Source: Warburgia ugandensis
Lineage: Eukaryota; Streptophyta; Magnoliopsida; Canellales; Canellaceae
Length of the DNA: 64,000 nucleotides
Assembly: GCA_035236585.1 (NCBI GenBank)
Contig: CP141135.1
Location: 6,482,001-6,546,000, forward strand
Direction of reading: 5' to 3'
Shown: positions 37,040 to 48,691 of the stretch, piece after piece
Numbering within the stretch: the stretch's first letter is position 1
Layout: the number at the start of each line of letters is the position of its first letter
Translations under genes and position numbers: made by a program
The notes under the pieces: generated by a model
Seen by the model: only the letters and a program-made list of their open reading frames with translations
The model's database searches: none
Told to the model about the DNA's origin: nothing

Positions 37040-39550
37040 CACTTCCCTAGATTTTTTTCATCTTCTTCCAAGTTCTTTCCCCAATAAATATGTTTTCCTT
37101 GGTCCATCCATAGCCTGCTTCCAAGTTCCCATCATCATCTCCTTCTTCTTCTACAATTGCCCTTTTTGTTTCTGTTTTCACATTCTTTAGTTCTTTTCCC
37201 ATTATATCTATTTGGCTTGGTACATCCACAGCTTGCTTTGTATCCTGAGAATTCTCATCCAATGTACGGATAAATGTTTCATTCATTATTGAAAAACTGG
37301 AGAAGTTTGTACCAGTCCTGCTTACCTACCAGAGGAGAAAAAACCATGAGAAGCAAAGAGACTCTTCCAATAATTAGCACAATGAAGTTCTATCTTGTAG
37401 TTACTTACTCTTGGTGCCTCTTTTGAAATTTTCGCTATTTGCTATACTTCTGCTTAGGGCTTCAACAAGATTAACTATGTCTCATGATAGTAGAGATGCA
37501 ATCTTAGCGATAAGGTAACTATTGCTACCTTAATCTTGGTGCCCAACAATTTTCACCTGATTACTTTCTCCCTCCATAGAATCTTGGAGATGATTAACCC
37601 TGGGAGGGACAATGTCTTGCACAGTTTCTAGAAAGCTTGAGTTCAAAATGATGATTACATCATCTGATCGTTCATCTTCCAGGATTAGAGAAGGTGAAGC
37701 CATAACAAGAGAATCAGTATCTGTTTTAAATTCTTCAGAGTTGTGCATCTCTGTGTGACTGTTTGGACTATTTTTGGCATCTAACTGTTGAATTTTTGGC
37801 TTGTGAGGATTGCAGCAAAAATCTTCCTTGATACAGTTATGAGAAACAGATCTGTTTTCGTTATTTATAGGCAACAATTCATTAAGTTCATTGCTACTGG
37901 AATGCTTCATTGTACTATTTGGAAACTCAACATCTTTAGTCCTGGTGCGAATTCTATATATGGTTTTTGCTATGGTAATTGGATTTGGTGGTAATCGAGA
38001 TGAAGCCACTACAATGGTCAGGTCATTTTCCTCATCATTTTGAATTTGGGGGCATGTTCGAGTTTTCTTTTTTTGGTTGCTTTCTCTTTCTGTGATTTGT
38101 TGAAAGAAAGGGTCGGTATTGTGCTCTTCTTGGCTGTGCTGATGTACTATCCAGTTGCTAGAGGATTTTAAGTAAAATGACTTTGCCTTGATCACCTTGC
38201 CAATTGAATGATGATCTCCTAGATTTTCAGAAGACTGACTATTAACAGAGGAACTGATTGCTCCTCTACATTTGTACACCTCCACCTAAGTATTTGTAAT
38301 ATTTTCAACATGCATTCGTTTCCTGAGTTAGTAGGATCACATATTGGTTCATCCTTTGTCAAACAATCCAAAGTAGCATCACATTCTCTACTTTGCTCAA
38401 CTCTTCTACAACTACCATTCTTGATTGCTTGTCTACTTCTGACGTTTGAGTTCATAACCATGTTCTGACAACTATCAGTTCTGGAATTTCCAATGTTATA
38501 CTTGCAGATTGTAGTGGGATGCCCTTGCTATTTGCAGTTCAGACAGTACAAAGGTAACTTCCCATACTGTATGTTTTGCCAAATTCCTGCTCCTCCAACT
38601 GCAATCCACAAACAAGGAGGGAGCTCCCTAAGAAGATATACTTCCACACAAACTCTTGCCAAATCGAGACAGCCTTCTTGTAGGATCAACAAGGGCTTTT
38701 CCAACTAAAGATGCTATAGAGAACAACATATCTTCTTGGAAGAAAACAGGAGGGAGACAAGGGAGATCAATCCAAATTGTAGTGGAAGATGGTTCCTCTT
38801 CACTAGGCTGGAATTCAAGAGTCCATTTAAAAAGCCTTCATGGGATGAACTTTAATCCACCATCTATTCCTAGGCCATATTTGAAGCATGTCAATTTCAT
38901 TTTTCAGCCTAATGAAAACATGGTTATGATTTAGTAATGTTACAGATCACTCGCCTTTGAGTTTCCATTCCCTAGCAATCCAACCTCTTCTTTGCGCCAA
39001 GCTCGGCCTATAGTAGGGGAACTTCCCAACAAGACAATACATGAACTTTTCAGCATTAGAATTGATAGTAGATTCATCAAAGTAAATTGCAGGCTCACCT
39101 TTTTAAATTGAAATCTTCGAGGGACCAGCAGAAAGGTCTTTCTAATTCTCTCGAACTTTCCAGTGTCCACTGTGTTGATTTTTCTGTACAAAGTCTTCTC
39201 TAAATGTCTTAGAAGGTAAACCAACAACTGGATTTTGAAAATTGAGTAGATTAGAAGCTTCTCTGGAGGAAAAACTTTTGGATGCACTGCTCATCAGATT
39301 CTCCTAGAGGGTCTCAAGGACTACAAGGTTTCCTAAAGCCTTTAAATCATTGAGAGGAAAAAATTCATTCAAAATAGGATGAGTACAATTTGGAGGAAGG
39401 TTGGAGCTTGTGTTTTGGTGATCAAAGGCAAAAAAATTGGTACAGTCATTATCAGCAATGTTATTAGAGTAGAAAGTCCGAAGAACCCATTTCTTGGTGG
39501 GTTCCTTCCTATTCTAATCAGAAATAGGCTTCCATTGTGATCTCTGGTTT
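37040..39550 (-). pseudogene. DUF4283/zinc-knuckle gene copy 2, main part
   Basis: The minus strand matches the intact gene at 48692-51624 from about residue 32 to its 3' exon. The DUF4283 region (about 38.65-39.3 kb) has several frameshifts and stops. The linker survives as a 251-codon open frame (37530-38285; SNWIVHQHSQEEHNTDPFFQ, then CPQIQNDEENDLTIVVASSR). The VEALSRSIANSENF block near 37440 is followed by a donor (GTAAGT, about 37408) and, 82 bp on, an acceptor before GTAAGCAGGAC (about 37326). This is the same intron as in the intact copy. The second exon (MNETFIRTLDENSQDTKQAV) then diverges. A Copia element at 39551-45817 separates it from its 5' end. Confidence 0.8.
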
Positions 39551-40097
39551 TGTTGGGAATGCACAGTTCTGATATTACTGTTGCGGAAGCTATTGTTGCT
39601 ATCCAGATCTGCAGATCTGTATAGATTTGAGAATCTAAGATTGAGAGGAACAGTCATACAAACACATAAATACAAAGAGATTTACATGGTTCATCCTAAT
39701 CTGGCTTATGTCCACAGGGAAAAAGAGAGGAATTATCACTATTTAGGAAAAGATTACATTGCGAAGGAGAAGGATTAGATTAGATCGTCTCTCTACTCTA
39801 CTCACTCACTCACGTTCACTCTTTTTCTCTCACAGATTGACTCTGATATGTTTCTTACACTTTTGTTTCGGAGCAATCAGATCTCCCCTATTTATAGGGT
39901 GCAGATGATATGATTGTAAAGATTTGCAGTGCAGCAGATCTTGAAAAATCCATAGATTTTTCTTACTAATCTTGACTGTCCGGTCTGGCACTAACTGTTG
40001 ACATTTTTGATGCAGCTTTTCCTGTTGCAGGTGTTTTTGTTCACACGAATTTATCAGTCAAATGTACAGCTGACCTTACATGGGTGTGGATCTAGCA
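39551..40097 (-). repeat. 3' LTR of the Copia element
   Basis: 547 bp, tgttgggaatgcacag to gtgtggatctagca on plus. A TATA-like CTATAAATAG (minus) lies near 39889-39899. A purine-rich tract on minus (CATGGGGAGAAT) abuts its right edge. Confidence 0.85.
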
Positions 40098-40402
40098 ATT
40101 CTCCCCATGCATATCCATGGGAGGAGAATATTCTTCTTCTTTTCAATTTGAGTCCATTCTTGCTATGTCTCTACATAGCATCAGCTTCTCATATGGTATC
40201 ACTTTTGTCAGTATGTCCACTGGATTCTCATATATGTGAATCTTCTCTATCTTCAGCAGTTCCTGTTTTATTAGCTCACAATCCAACGATAGTCAATATC
40301 GATATGCTTTGTCCATGAGTGGTACATTGAGTTCTTGCTCAAGTCCAGAGCACTCTCACTGTCACAATGTACCTTGTATTCTTCCTGTATAATACCAAGT
40401 TC

Positions 40403-41548
40403 CTAGAGAAACTGCTTTATCCACAACATCTCCTTGCCAGCTTCAACTACGACAATATACTCTGCTTTTGTTGTCGATAGAGTAACACGCTTCTGTAACT
40501 TAGACTGCCAAGATACAACTCCCCCTACAAAAGTGAATAGAAATCCTAGTGTTGATTTTCTACCATCAAGATCTCCTGTCATGTTAGCATTTGTGTATCC
40601 TTCCAGGACAAGTTCCAATTCTCCGAAACATAAGCACAACTTGGATGTGCCCTTGAGATACCTCAAGATCCACTTCACTGCTTCCTATTGATCTCTTCCT
40701 GGGTTGGACAAGAACCTGCTTATTACATCTTCTGCATGAACAACGTCTAGTCTTGTACACACCATTGCGTACATCAAACTTCCGACTACTGATGAATATG
40801 GTTTCGCTGACATCTTTTCTTTTTTCTGTTCTGAAGAAGGACAGGTCTGCTTGCTCAACTTGAAATGGTTACCAAGCAAAGTATTGACTGGCTTAGCATT
40901 CTTTATGTTGAACCTCCTGATTACTCGTTCTACATACTTTTGTTGTGACAACTATAACTTTATTACCTTTCTGTTGCGAGTGATCTGAATGCTCAAAATC
41001 TGCTGAGCTTGGCCTAAGTCTTTCATGTCAAAAGACCTAGATAACTCCTTCACCTTGTTAATCATAACAGTATCTTGTCTTGCAATCAGCATGTCATCTA
41101 CATAGAGAAGGAGAATAATAAACTTCCCATTAGGGAATCTCTGTACATTTACGTATTGGTATGCTGCTGTTCTCTTGTACCTATGACTCATCATGAGCGA
41201 GTCAAACTTCTTATACCATTGCCTCGGTGCCTGTTTGAGACTGTATAGGCTCTTTTTTAATTTGCAGGCTTGGTGCTTCTTCCCTAGTACTTCAAAACCT
41301 TCAGGTTGCTCTATATAGATATCTTTCTCTAAATCTGCATGAAGAAATATAGTTTTCACGTCCATCTATTCAAGCTTCAAATTTAAGCTAGCTACAAATC
41401 TGAGTATAGTTCGGATTGAATTCATCTTCACCACTACTGAGAATATCTCGTCAAAGTTGTTTCCTTTCATTTGTTCAAAGCCTTTGACAACCAATCGAGC
41501 CTTGTGATTTACTAGCTTTCCGATGCCATCTTTTTTGAGCTTGAACAC
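40403..41548 (-). pseudogene. Copia reverse transcriptase and RNase H region
   Basis: Consecutive minus-strand frames 41548-41366, 41365-40952, 40951-40685 and 40678-40403 together cover the RT (KARLVVKGFEQ; LYSLKQAPRQWYKKF; the catalytic YVDDM; FDMKDLGQAQQILSI), the connection region (PYSSVVGSLMYAMVCTRLDV) and RNase H (GYTNANMTGDLDGRKSTLGF; SWQSKLQKRVTLSTTKAEY). Single stop codons separate the frames. In RNase H the usual first Asp of the YTDADWAGD-type motif is Asn. It encodes no functional enzyme. Confidence 0.9.
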
Positions 41549-42439
41549 TCATTTATTCTTCAGTGTTCTCTTGCCCTTAGGAAGCTTCACTAACTCGTAA
41601 GTCTTGTTCTTTTGCAGTGAGTCAATTTCCTCCTATATAGCTTGCATCCACTTATTCTTGTTTGCATGATTCTGTGCTTCTTGGAGACTTTCTGGCTCCC
41701 CCTCTTCAGTAAGCATGATATACTCTGATTTCATATATCTCTTTGAGGGAATCAGTACACGGCCTCTCAAAGATGTCTTTGGATGAGGCTCATGATCTTC
41801 TGGTGGAGGGATTTCTTCATCTTTTGATTGTTGTGATGATCTTGCAGTTTCTGGTGGAGAAGGTTGTTGCTCTCCTTGCTCACCATCCTTTGCATCCTTG
41901 TCTTCTTCTGCTTCTAGAAGGTCATCTTACATGTTGTCAATGGCAGACTGTACTAGTGCAGGATTTGGAACAATATCTAGAGCATTGGTACTTTCTTCAT
42001 TGAACTTTGTTTGTTTCTTAAATTCTTTGTAGAGCTGGTTCTCGTGGAACCCGACATCTCTACCTTTAATAACTTTCTTAGCCTTTGGATCCCATAGCTT
42101 GTATCTAAATTTATCGTCTCCATAACTGATGAAGATACATGGATTTGACTTGAGATCAAGCTTTTATCTCAATTCCTTATATATATATGTATGTGTGCAC
42201 AAATGCTTTGCATTCGAGCACTATCAAGTGTTTGTAGGAAACTTTCTTACCAAACCACACCTTCTCCGGAACTTCAAAATTCAACGGTGCTGATGGTGAT
42301 CTGTTGATGAGGTAATAGGCGGTTCATACAGCTTCTCCCCAAAATGGCATAGGCAGCTTAGCCATACTAAGCATGCTTCTAAGTAGGTTCAAAATAGTTC
42401 AATTCATTCTTTCAGCAATGCTATTGTGTTGTGGAGTAT

Positions 42440-42975
42440 GTGGGATTGTCTTCTCATGTCAAATACTGTGGTCAGCTCAGTATGGCTTGAATTCTTTAGA
42501 AGTGTATTCTCCTCCATTATTTGTTCAGAGACACTTCAATTTCTTTCCTATTTGCCTCCACCATCATGTGAAACCTCTTGAAGTGCTCGAATACCTGGTC
42601 CTTAGTTCTTAAAAAATACACCCACACTTTCTTAGAAGCATAATTCATAAATATTACAAAATATCTTTTTTCTCCTAAGGACTCATCTTCTATGAGACCA
42701 CATATATCAGAGTACACCAAACTCAATATTTCTTTTCTTTTATTACTAGGAGAAGAGAATACAACTCTACGTTGCATGCCAAACAAACATTAATTGCAAG
42801 GGTTTAGAGTTATATCTTTGGCTATTTTGATGAACTGCTTCTTGGCGAGTGTGAATAGCCCTTTCCCTCCCATGTCTCGCGATGCTTCATCCTCCACTGC
42901 ATTGAGACTATCTCCGAATATCTTCGTATGAGTCTTGTACAGGGTACTGCAGATTTGCCCTCTTGCCATGATCAT
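42440..42975 (-). pseudogene. Copia GAG-pre-integrase and integrase core
   Basis: On minus, GLFTLAKKQFIKIAKDITLN and CLFGMQRRVVF form the GAG-pre-integrase segment. The integrase core follows (LVYSDICGLIEDESLGEKRY; FMNYASKKVWVYFLRTKDQV). The second catalytic Asp, expected in a TDNGGE motif, reads TNNGGE near 42510, and the codon before that motif is a stop. The rest of the integrase has degenerated. Confidence 0.8.
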
Positions 42976-43379
42976 CGTACCTTTTGTAAGTTTTCAGGTG
43001 CTATTGCTGAAATAGTTTGTGTAACCTTGTCTGTCAAGTGCTGGGATTGAGATCAAGTTCGGCCTAAGTTCCTGTATGTGCCACATTTCCTTTAGCATCA
43101 CTATGCAGCCAAGATTTGTCTTGATCTACACATCTCCAATTCCAATTATTTGGGATGCACAGTTATTTCCCATCTTCACAATGCCAAAGTCTCCTTCCTT
43201 ATAAGTGATGAAGAACTCTTTATGTGGTGTGGTGTAGTAGGAGGTAGTTGTGTATACTACTCACTCAGCTTCACTATTGGCCACGTTCAGGCACGCGTCT
43301 TCTTCAGCCTTCAATATTGATATGTCCTGTGCAATGGTGACATTTTTTCACCATTACCTTTTTTTTGTCTTGTTTTGTC

Positions 43380-44140
43380 CCATTTCTTTCTTTAGTTTTC
43401 AGCAATCCTTCTTTATATGTCCTAGAATGCCACAATAGAAGCACTTGTACTTCTCCCTGTGTTGGCTCTTAGATATACCACGATCTTGAGATCTCTCCCT
43501 ACTTCTACTTTTGCTTCTTGCTCAACTTTTACTGTTGTTGCTTTCTTTGTTTTTGGTAACCAGGGCATGTGCCTAGTCTATTCTGGATTCTTTTTTCCTA
43601 GCCTCCTCATTGAATAAGGCGTCCTTGACCATCGCCATGGCTAGTTTACCTTCTAGAGCTGAGTTGCTGAGGGAGATTACCAAGGTCTCCCAACTTTCAG
43701 GTAAGGAATTCAACAGTAACAAGGCCTGCCCTTCATCTCTTAGTGGAAACTCTGCTGATATGAGCTACTTCACTAGGCTCTAAAATTCACTAGTGTGCTT
43801 GCCTATTGACGTTCCACTTTTTAACTTTTAAAATCACTAGCCTTTTCATCAACAAGGCTTTGTTGTGTATAGTCTTTGCCTGATACATGTTCTCTAGCTT
43901 TTTTCAAAGAACATAAGCATTTTTTTCTTGGGCTACATGATGAAAGACACTATAATTGATCTATTGTCTGATTTGACTTATAGTTTTCAAGTTCATTTTC
44001 ATCCACTCCTTTTCTAAAATACCCTCAGATCTTTTTCCCTCATGATCTAGAGGGTCATGAAGATCTTTACAGTGTAAAAGATCCTTCATTCTAGGTCTCC
44101 ATAAGGTGTAATTGGTGGCACGTTTGAGTCCAGAATGATA
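43380..44140 (-). pseudogene. Copia gag with zinc knuckle
   Basis: On minus the frame runs TNYTLWRPRMKDLLHCKDLH, with DPLDHEGKRSEGILEKEWMK, and later a CX2CX4HX4C knuckle (CFYCGILGHIKKDC, about 43405-43455). A tryptophan in RQW is a TAG stop. This is the UBN2-type gag of Tnt1-like Copia elements, now broken. Confidence 0.75.
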
Positions 44141-45199
44141 AAAAAACCTAAGAAGTGGTTAAGGGATGCCCAAGAAATTTTTATGTATAGGGGGTATAAT
44201 TGTCATTTTAGAGGGAGGGTCCTATTTAGGGGCAGAATTGTAAATATTCAGATACTGTTCGAGAAATACTATTTAGTGGTACTCTTTAGGGTATTGTTCA
44301 ACCCAGGTATTATTCATGAGTCAACTCAATCTCTGAGTAGAGACAATACCTGATTGTAGAGACTCGATGTTATTTATAGGGGTGGCAATATCAAATTTAT
44401 AGGATGTTGTTTTTAGACTTTATATAAAAGGAATACGAAGAAAACCCTAACCTGTTCTTCCCATGCAGCTCCTGCTACTGCATTTTACTCTTATGTGGGT
44501 GTGTACTGCTCCCTAATTCGGTGCGGCTTTACCAAATCAACTTTGCAACAACTTCTAGTGGCGGCTTCACCAACTTAGTTCCGGCAACAACTTCCAGTGC
44601 CGACTTCACCAAATCAATTCCGGCAATAGTTTTCGGTGGCAGCTTCACCAGATCAGGACCCCATGTTAGTAGATCTCTTTGATTTTCTCCTACAAATGCA
44701 ACTTGCCACCAAATGAGTTGATTTGTGATTTTTTTTTCTTGTTCAAGGAGGGCTGGTAGCTTCACCACCACTAGTCTAGATCTCCTTCTTCACTTCTCCT
44801 CCACCTCTCTTCCCCTCCTTTTTCTTTTTTTTTTTTTCTTTCTTTGTTGTTTATCAAATCTAAGGGATCTCGGATCTCTCAAATCTAGACTCTTTGATCT
44901 AGGATGTCTTCAGATCCAAGCTTTACGATCTAGGATGTTCTCAGATCTGGAGTGTGCTCTGATATGGAATTGGGCTCTCCAGACTCAGATTTAGTTTTTC
45001 CAATCTTGATTGGGCTGCTCCTCAACCTAGGTTGGATTTGGACTAGGCTGTTCTTCTCGGCCTGGGCTAGATCTGGATTGGGCTAGGCCGGTCTCCTCGA
45101 CCTGAGCTGGAACTGAACTAGGCTGGGCCATTCTCCTTGGCCTGGGCTAGATTTGGATTAGGCTGGAGCAGCCTAGATCTGGCCCGGCTTTGATACTAC

Positions 45200-45315
45200 T
45201 GTTGGGAATGCGTAGTTCTGATATCACTGTTGCGGAAGGTACTATTGCGATTCAGATTTGCCGATCTGTACAGATCTAGCTACCAGATTTGGGAATCTGA
45301 AATTGAGAGGAACAA

Positions 45316-45412
<97 letters not shown>

Positions 45413-45817
45413 AAGAGATTTATAATCTTGCCTACGTCCACGGAGAAAAGAGAGGAACTATCACTGTTTAGGAACATATTACAATGAGGAGGAGGAGGAT
45501 CAGATTAGATCCTCTCTCTACTCTACTTACTCACTCAAGTTCACTCTTTTTCTCTCACAAATCAACTCTGATTTGTTTCTTACATCCTTATTTTGCAGCG
45601 ATTAGATCTTCCTTATTTATAGGGTGCAGATGATCTGATCCATAAATTCTACTTGACATTCTTGATTGTCCGATTTGGTCAGTGCTGATTTCAACTTTTC
45701 TAGCACTAATTGTTAACATTTATGATGCAATTGCTCTTTTCTTATTACATGTGTTTCTATTCAGACGAATTTGTCAGTCAAATGTACAGCTGAACTCACA
45801 TGGGTGTGGACCCAATA
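45200..45817 (-). repeat. 5' LTR of the Copia element
   Basis: 618 bp, the partner of 39551-40097. It carries a TATA box (CCTATAAATAAGG on minus, about 45614-45626). The length excess over the partner is mostly a (CA)n tract at 45317-45408. Confidence 0.85.
45317..45408. repeat. (CA)n microsatellite inside the LTR
   Basis: About 46 uninterrupted CA units. The partner LTR has only acagtcatacaaacacataa at this spot, so the array grew after insertion. Confidence 0.95.
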
Positions 45818-45925
45818 GGTTCTTCCTTAGTTTGGATCTCATCATGGGCTTTCCAGAAGAACCAGACCCGATTGATACAGACATAAATTGTTATTTTTGT
45901 GGAACACCAACCTTCTTATCATCTC
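45818..45925 (-). pseudogene. DUF4283 gene copy 2, 5' end
   Basis: On minus, gtgttccacaaaaataac, then cgggtctggttcttctgg and ccaaactaaggaagaacc align with codons 3-32 of the intact gene. Across the Copia element the sequence resumes agagatcacaatggaagcc (39550 downwards), which continues the same alignment. It lacks the original start codon context. Confidence 0.7.
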
Positions 45926-46367
45926 CTCCTCTGTAAGTTTTGTACTGCAAGCCAAATTTTCTTGCGCGGGTATGCGTTTTAAGCTTAAGAACGCGGATAA
46001 GACTGGCTGTGACGCTTCTGACAGTTGACCGTAGGAGGAGACCTGATCCATGAAAATTGGTGTGGCGCCCTACCAGCAGAGTATTGACCTTTGATTGTTG
46101 TATGGGTCTCGCCTGAACCTGATCATCTACGCATTCTAGAAAGTTGACCGTCACGATAACTACTGGCCTAGTCAGTCTCTAACTCCATGGTTTCAGACGC
46201 CAAAACTAGGAGACTTTGAGAAGCGAGAGTCGTGAGGAATACAAATTTAAGTAGCGGGGACATTTAGTTGTATTATCATAGCCATAGCTACAAGGTTAGA
46301 GTTTTGTGTGATTTGAGGTGTCATTCAAATTAAAAAAAAAAAATCTCTAAAATAATTATAAAGTCAA

Positions 46368-46800
46368 TCATGCTACGTAGATTAGTGTTAGGCATTTAAG
46401 GAACAACATGTATACATAATGAGCATTGTTAAAACGTGGATGTTGGATGGATTAGTAGCAAGATAAGAAAAGATAGAATTAGAAATAAAATTATTGGAGT
46501 AAATTTAAAAATAGCACCAATAGATAATAAGATGAGGGAGTTTAAACTTAGGTGGTATGAACATGTCCAACGGAGACCAAAAATAGCCCCAATTAGGAGT
46601 AAGGCGATCTTAGTAGAATGTAGTAAATAGGCAAAGGAAAGGCTTAAAAGAATGTGGATAGAATTAGTGAATTTTATTTTTTTAAACTTTGAAACTAAAC
46701 GAAGTCACAACAGTTCATAGAGAGAAGAATGGATGAATAAAATTCATGTGACCAACCCTTAATTGGGATAAGGTCTGGATGAGGACGACGATGATTATAG
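46368..46800 (+). mobile_element. RTE-type LINE, 5'-truncated
   Basis: From catgctacgtagattagtg to gggataaggtctggatgagg with a GAC/GAT-rich tail (gacgacgatgat). It parallels 55717-56149 of the full-length LINE and retains pieces of the ORF2 C-terminus (KMREFKLRWYEHVQRRPKIA in frame 46436-46630), then a stop and an internal A/T-rich insertion. Confidence 0.8.
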
Positions 46801-47550
46801 CCATCCATTTGTTGGAACCTGTTCCCACTATTTAGCGGGTTGGATGCTTCTAGCGGTTTGTACTTAGGAACATAGTAAACAGGTAGTTGCATGTTCGGCT
46901 TACATTGAAGAGCGAAAAACAGAGCAACTTTTTCGGTTTGTTAGATACCACAGCCAGAAAAACCTGATGAACGGGTGCGATCGTCTAAAAGAGGATTCCT
47001 TCTTCGGGGCAAAGTGGGACCCTTTTCGGCCACTTGTTGCGCTGCCAGCGCTCATTATGCATGGGCTTTTGCATGGTGGATCAAAAGGCAGACGTGGTGC
47101 ACGAGCTACGCGTACGGTGAATTATATAATATAAATGAAACTTTCCACGGACCCCGGGCCTTGCATGCGTGAAGCTTCCTGCAACGGGGCTGCTGTTTTA
47201 AACTTTCCACGAAACAGGACAAAGTTCGGCAGCTCATAAGACCATATCTGTATAGAAATATTCCTAAATATTTGAGGGATATTTTGGACTAAATAAAATT
47301 TAAATGAGGATTACTTCTCATTAAATGAAAAATAAAGGAAAAGAGTATGGGAAAATGTGCAGTTGCTTAATTTATCTTCTCATAAGAGTCTAAAAGACTA
47401 CATTCTATCTCCCAATTAAACGAGGGGTAGTTTATCAACCAAAAAGAAAAAGAAAAAAGAAAAAGAGGTAACTTGAGTTTAAAGAAGAAAATGTGAAAAA
47501 AATTATGCTTACCTTAATTTATCTTCTTATTTATATCTATACTAGGAATG
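46801..47550. other. Intergenic; possible SINE-like scrap
   Basis: No gene. Bases about 47148-47203 (ggaccccgggccttgcatgc, then caacggggctgctgttt) resemble an Au SINE 3' end. The match is partial. Confidence 0.3.
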
Positions 47551-47685
47551 GGAACATTGGTGCAACAGTTGAGTTGTTGCCATTTGACCTAGAGGTCATG
47601 GGTTCCACGTATGGAAATAACCTTTTGCAAAAATACAATATAAGGTTGTGTACTATACACCCCTTATAGTTTGCCCATTTTACAG
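47551..47685 (+). mobile_element. Au-type SINE, 3'-shortened
   Basis: ggtgcaacagttgagttgtt, catttgacctagaggtcatg, the B-box-like gggttccacgtatgg, then acaccccttatagtttgccc, in the Au order. The terminal GGGCTGCC part is absent. Confidence 0.7.
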
Positions 47686-48480
47686 ACTATTTAATTGGGA
47701 AAGGTTTTGACATCTCTCTAGCCAAACACATAGGACAAATAGGAAGATGAGGAGAAAATGGGGGAAGGATATTTATGATATTAGGTTAGATTTCTCTTCA
47801 TTCATTTTGCTTGTGCATGAGCTAGAATAAAACCATCCTCACCTAGAGGAACATATGGTACCTTCTTTACTCATCTCATTGGAACTCTAGGCTTGGATTC
47901 TATTTGCAAATACATTCAGGGAGATGAAATACATCTCCTTCGAGCTTATGAAATAGATGCCAAGGAAAAAGAGAGAGAGGCATAATCAATGAAGATTTTT
48001 AGAAGCCTAGTAGTGAGAATACCACAAGTAAAAGTAAAGATGAAGAGGAGGAAAAAAAAAAAAAAAAAAGAATGTAGAAAAGTAGGGTTGGTTTTAAGCA
48101 TTTTATCTAGAATTGTATTTTTAGATCTAATTTGAACATAAAACTTTTGTTTGTTAAGAAAGTTTTTGCACATAAGTCAAATAGCTTAATGGTTAAATTG
48201 AGGCACCTCTAACGTAAAGATCACACCATCGAGGTTGCATCTATTTAGAGGATAGATGGAGCTTGCACATTGAGGGAGAGTGTCCCATAGATATGTTTGG
48301 CAAGAGCATATCTTAGGGGGAAATGGTGTCAAGATAAAGATCTATTGGATGTGTAAGTTGTCAGTTCAAAAAAGAAAAGATAAAAAGAAAGTCAGCTTGT
48401 TTTTTATATTCTGATTTTGTAATCTTATGTTTAGTATTTGTGTTAATTGCTGGTCTCTCTACTGGATAGAAGTCAATATT
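47686..48480. other. Upstream region of the intact DUF4283 gene
   Basis: AT-rich DNA with an A-rich run at 48053-48069. A tRNA-like string (agcttaatggttaaattgag) lies near 48182 but lacks a matching B box at tRNA spacing. No gene seen. Confidence 0.3.
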
Positions 48481-48570
48481 ATCATTAGCTGCTGAAGTCG
48501 GTTTCGTTCCCCGGTCCGCTTTTGGTTTGCTCGATTCTGCACCGTGCGGCGATTCTTCCTGAAGTTGCGG

Positions 48571-48653
48571 TAAGTAGCGATGATGATGCTGTTTTCTATT
48601 GTTTCATAGCTTAGAAGAAGAGATCAATTGATGTTTCTACGTGGGATTTGCAG
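48571..48653 (+). other. Probable 5' UTR intron of the DUF4283 gene
   Basis: A good donor (gttgcg|gtaagtagcgatg) and acceptor (gggatttgcag|tggaacaggg) bracket 83 bp upstream of the ATG at 48692. The leader before it is GC-richer than its surroundings. Predicted only. Confidence 0.4.
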
Positions 48654-48691
48654 TGGAACAGGGAGAGGTTGGGTTCTTCCAGTTTTAGAGG

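Larger units (their letters stand above)
39551..45817 (-). mobile_element. Copia-type LTR retrotransposon, decayed
   Basis: A 6,267-bp element on minus with LTRs 39551-40097 and 45200-45817. The flanks GGTTT (39546-39550) and GGTTC (45818-45822) are a probable 5-bp target duplication with one change. The primer-binding site adjoins the right LTR (gctttgatactac on plus; tRNA-iMet type). The domain order on minus is gag (about 44.13-43.4 kb), zinc knuckle, GAG-pre-integrase, integrase, RT, RNase H. This order with integrase before RT defines Copia. LYSLKQAPRQWYKKF and YVDDM suggest the Tork/Tnt1-like lineage. Many in-frame stops and frameshifts show it is inactive. It lies inside DUF4283 copy 2. 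Confidence 0.9.
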
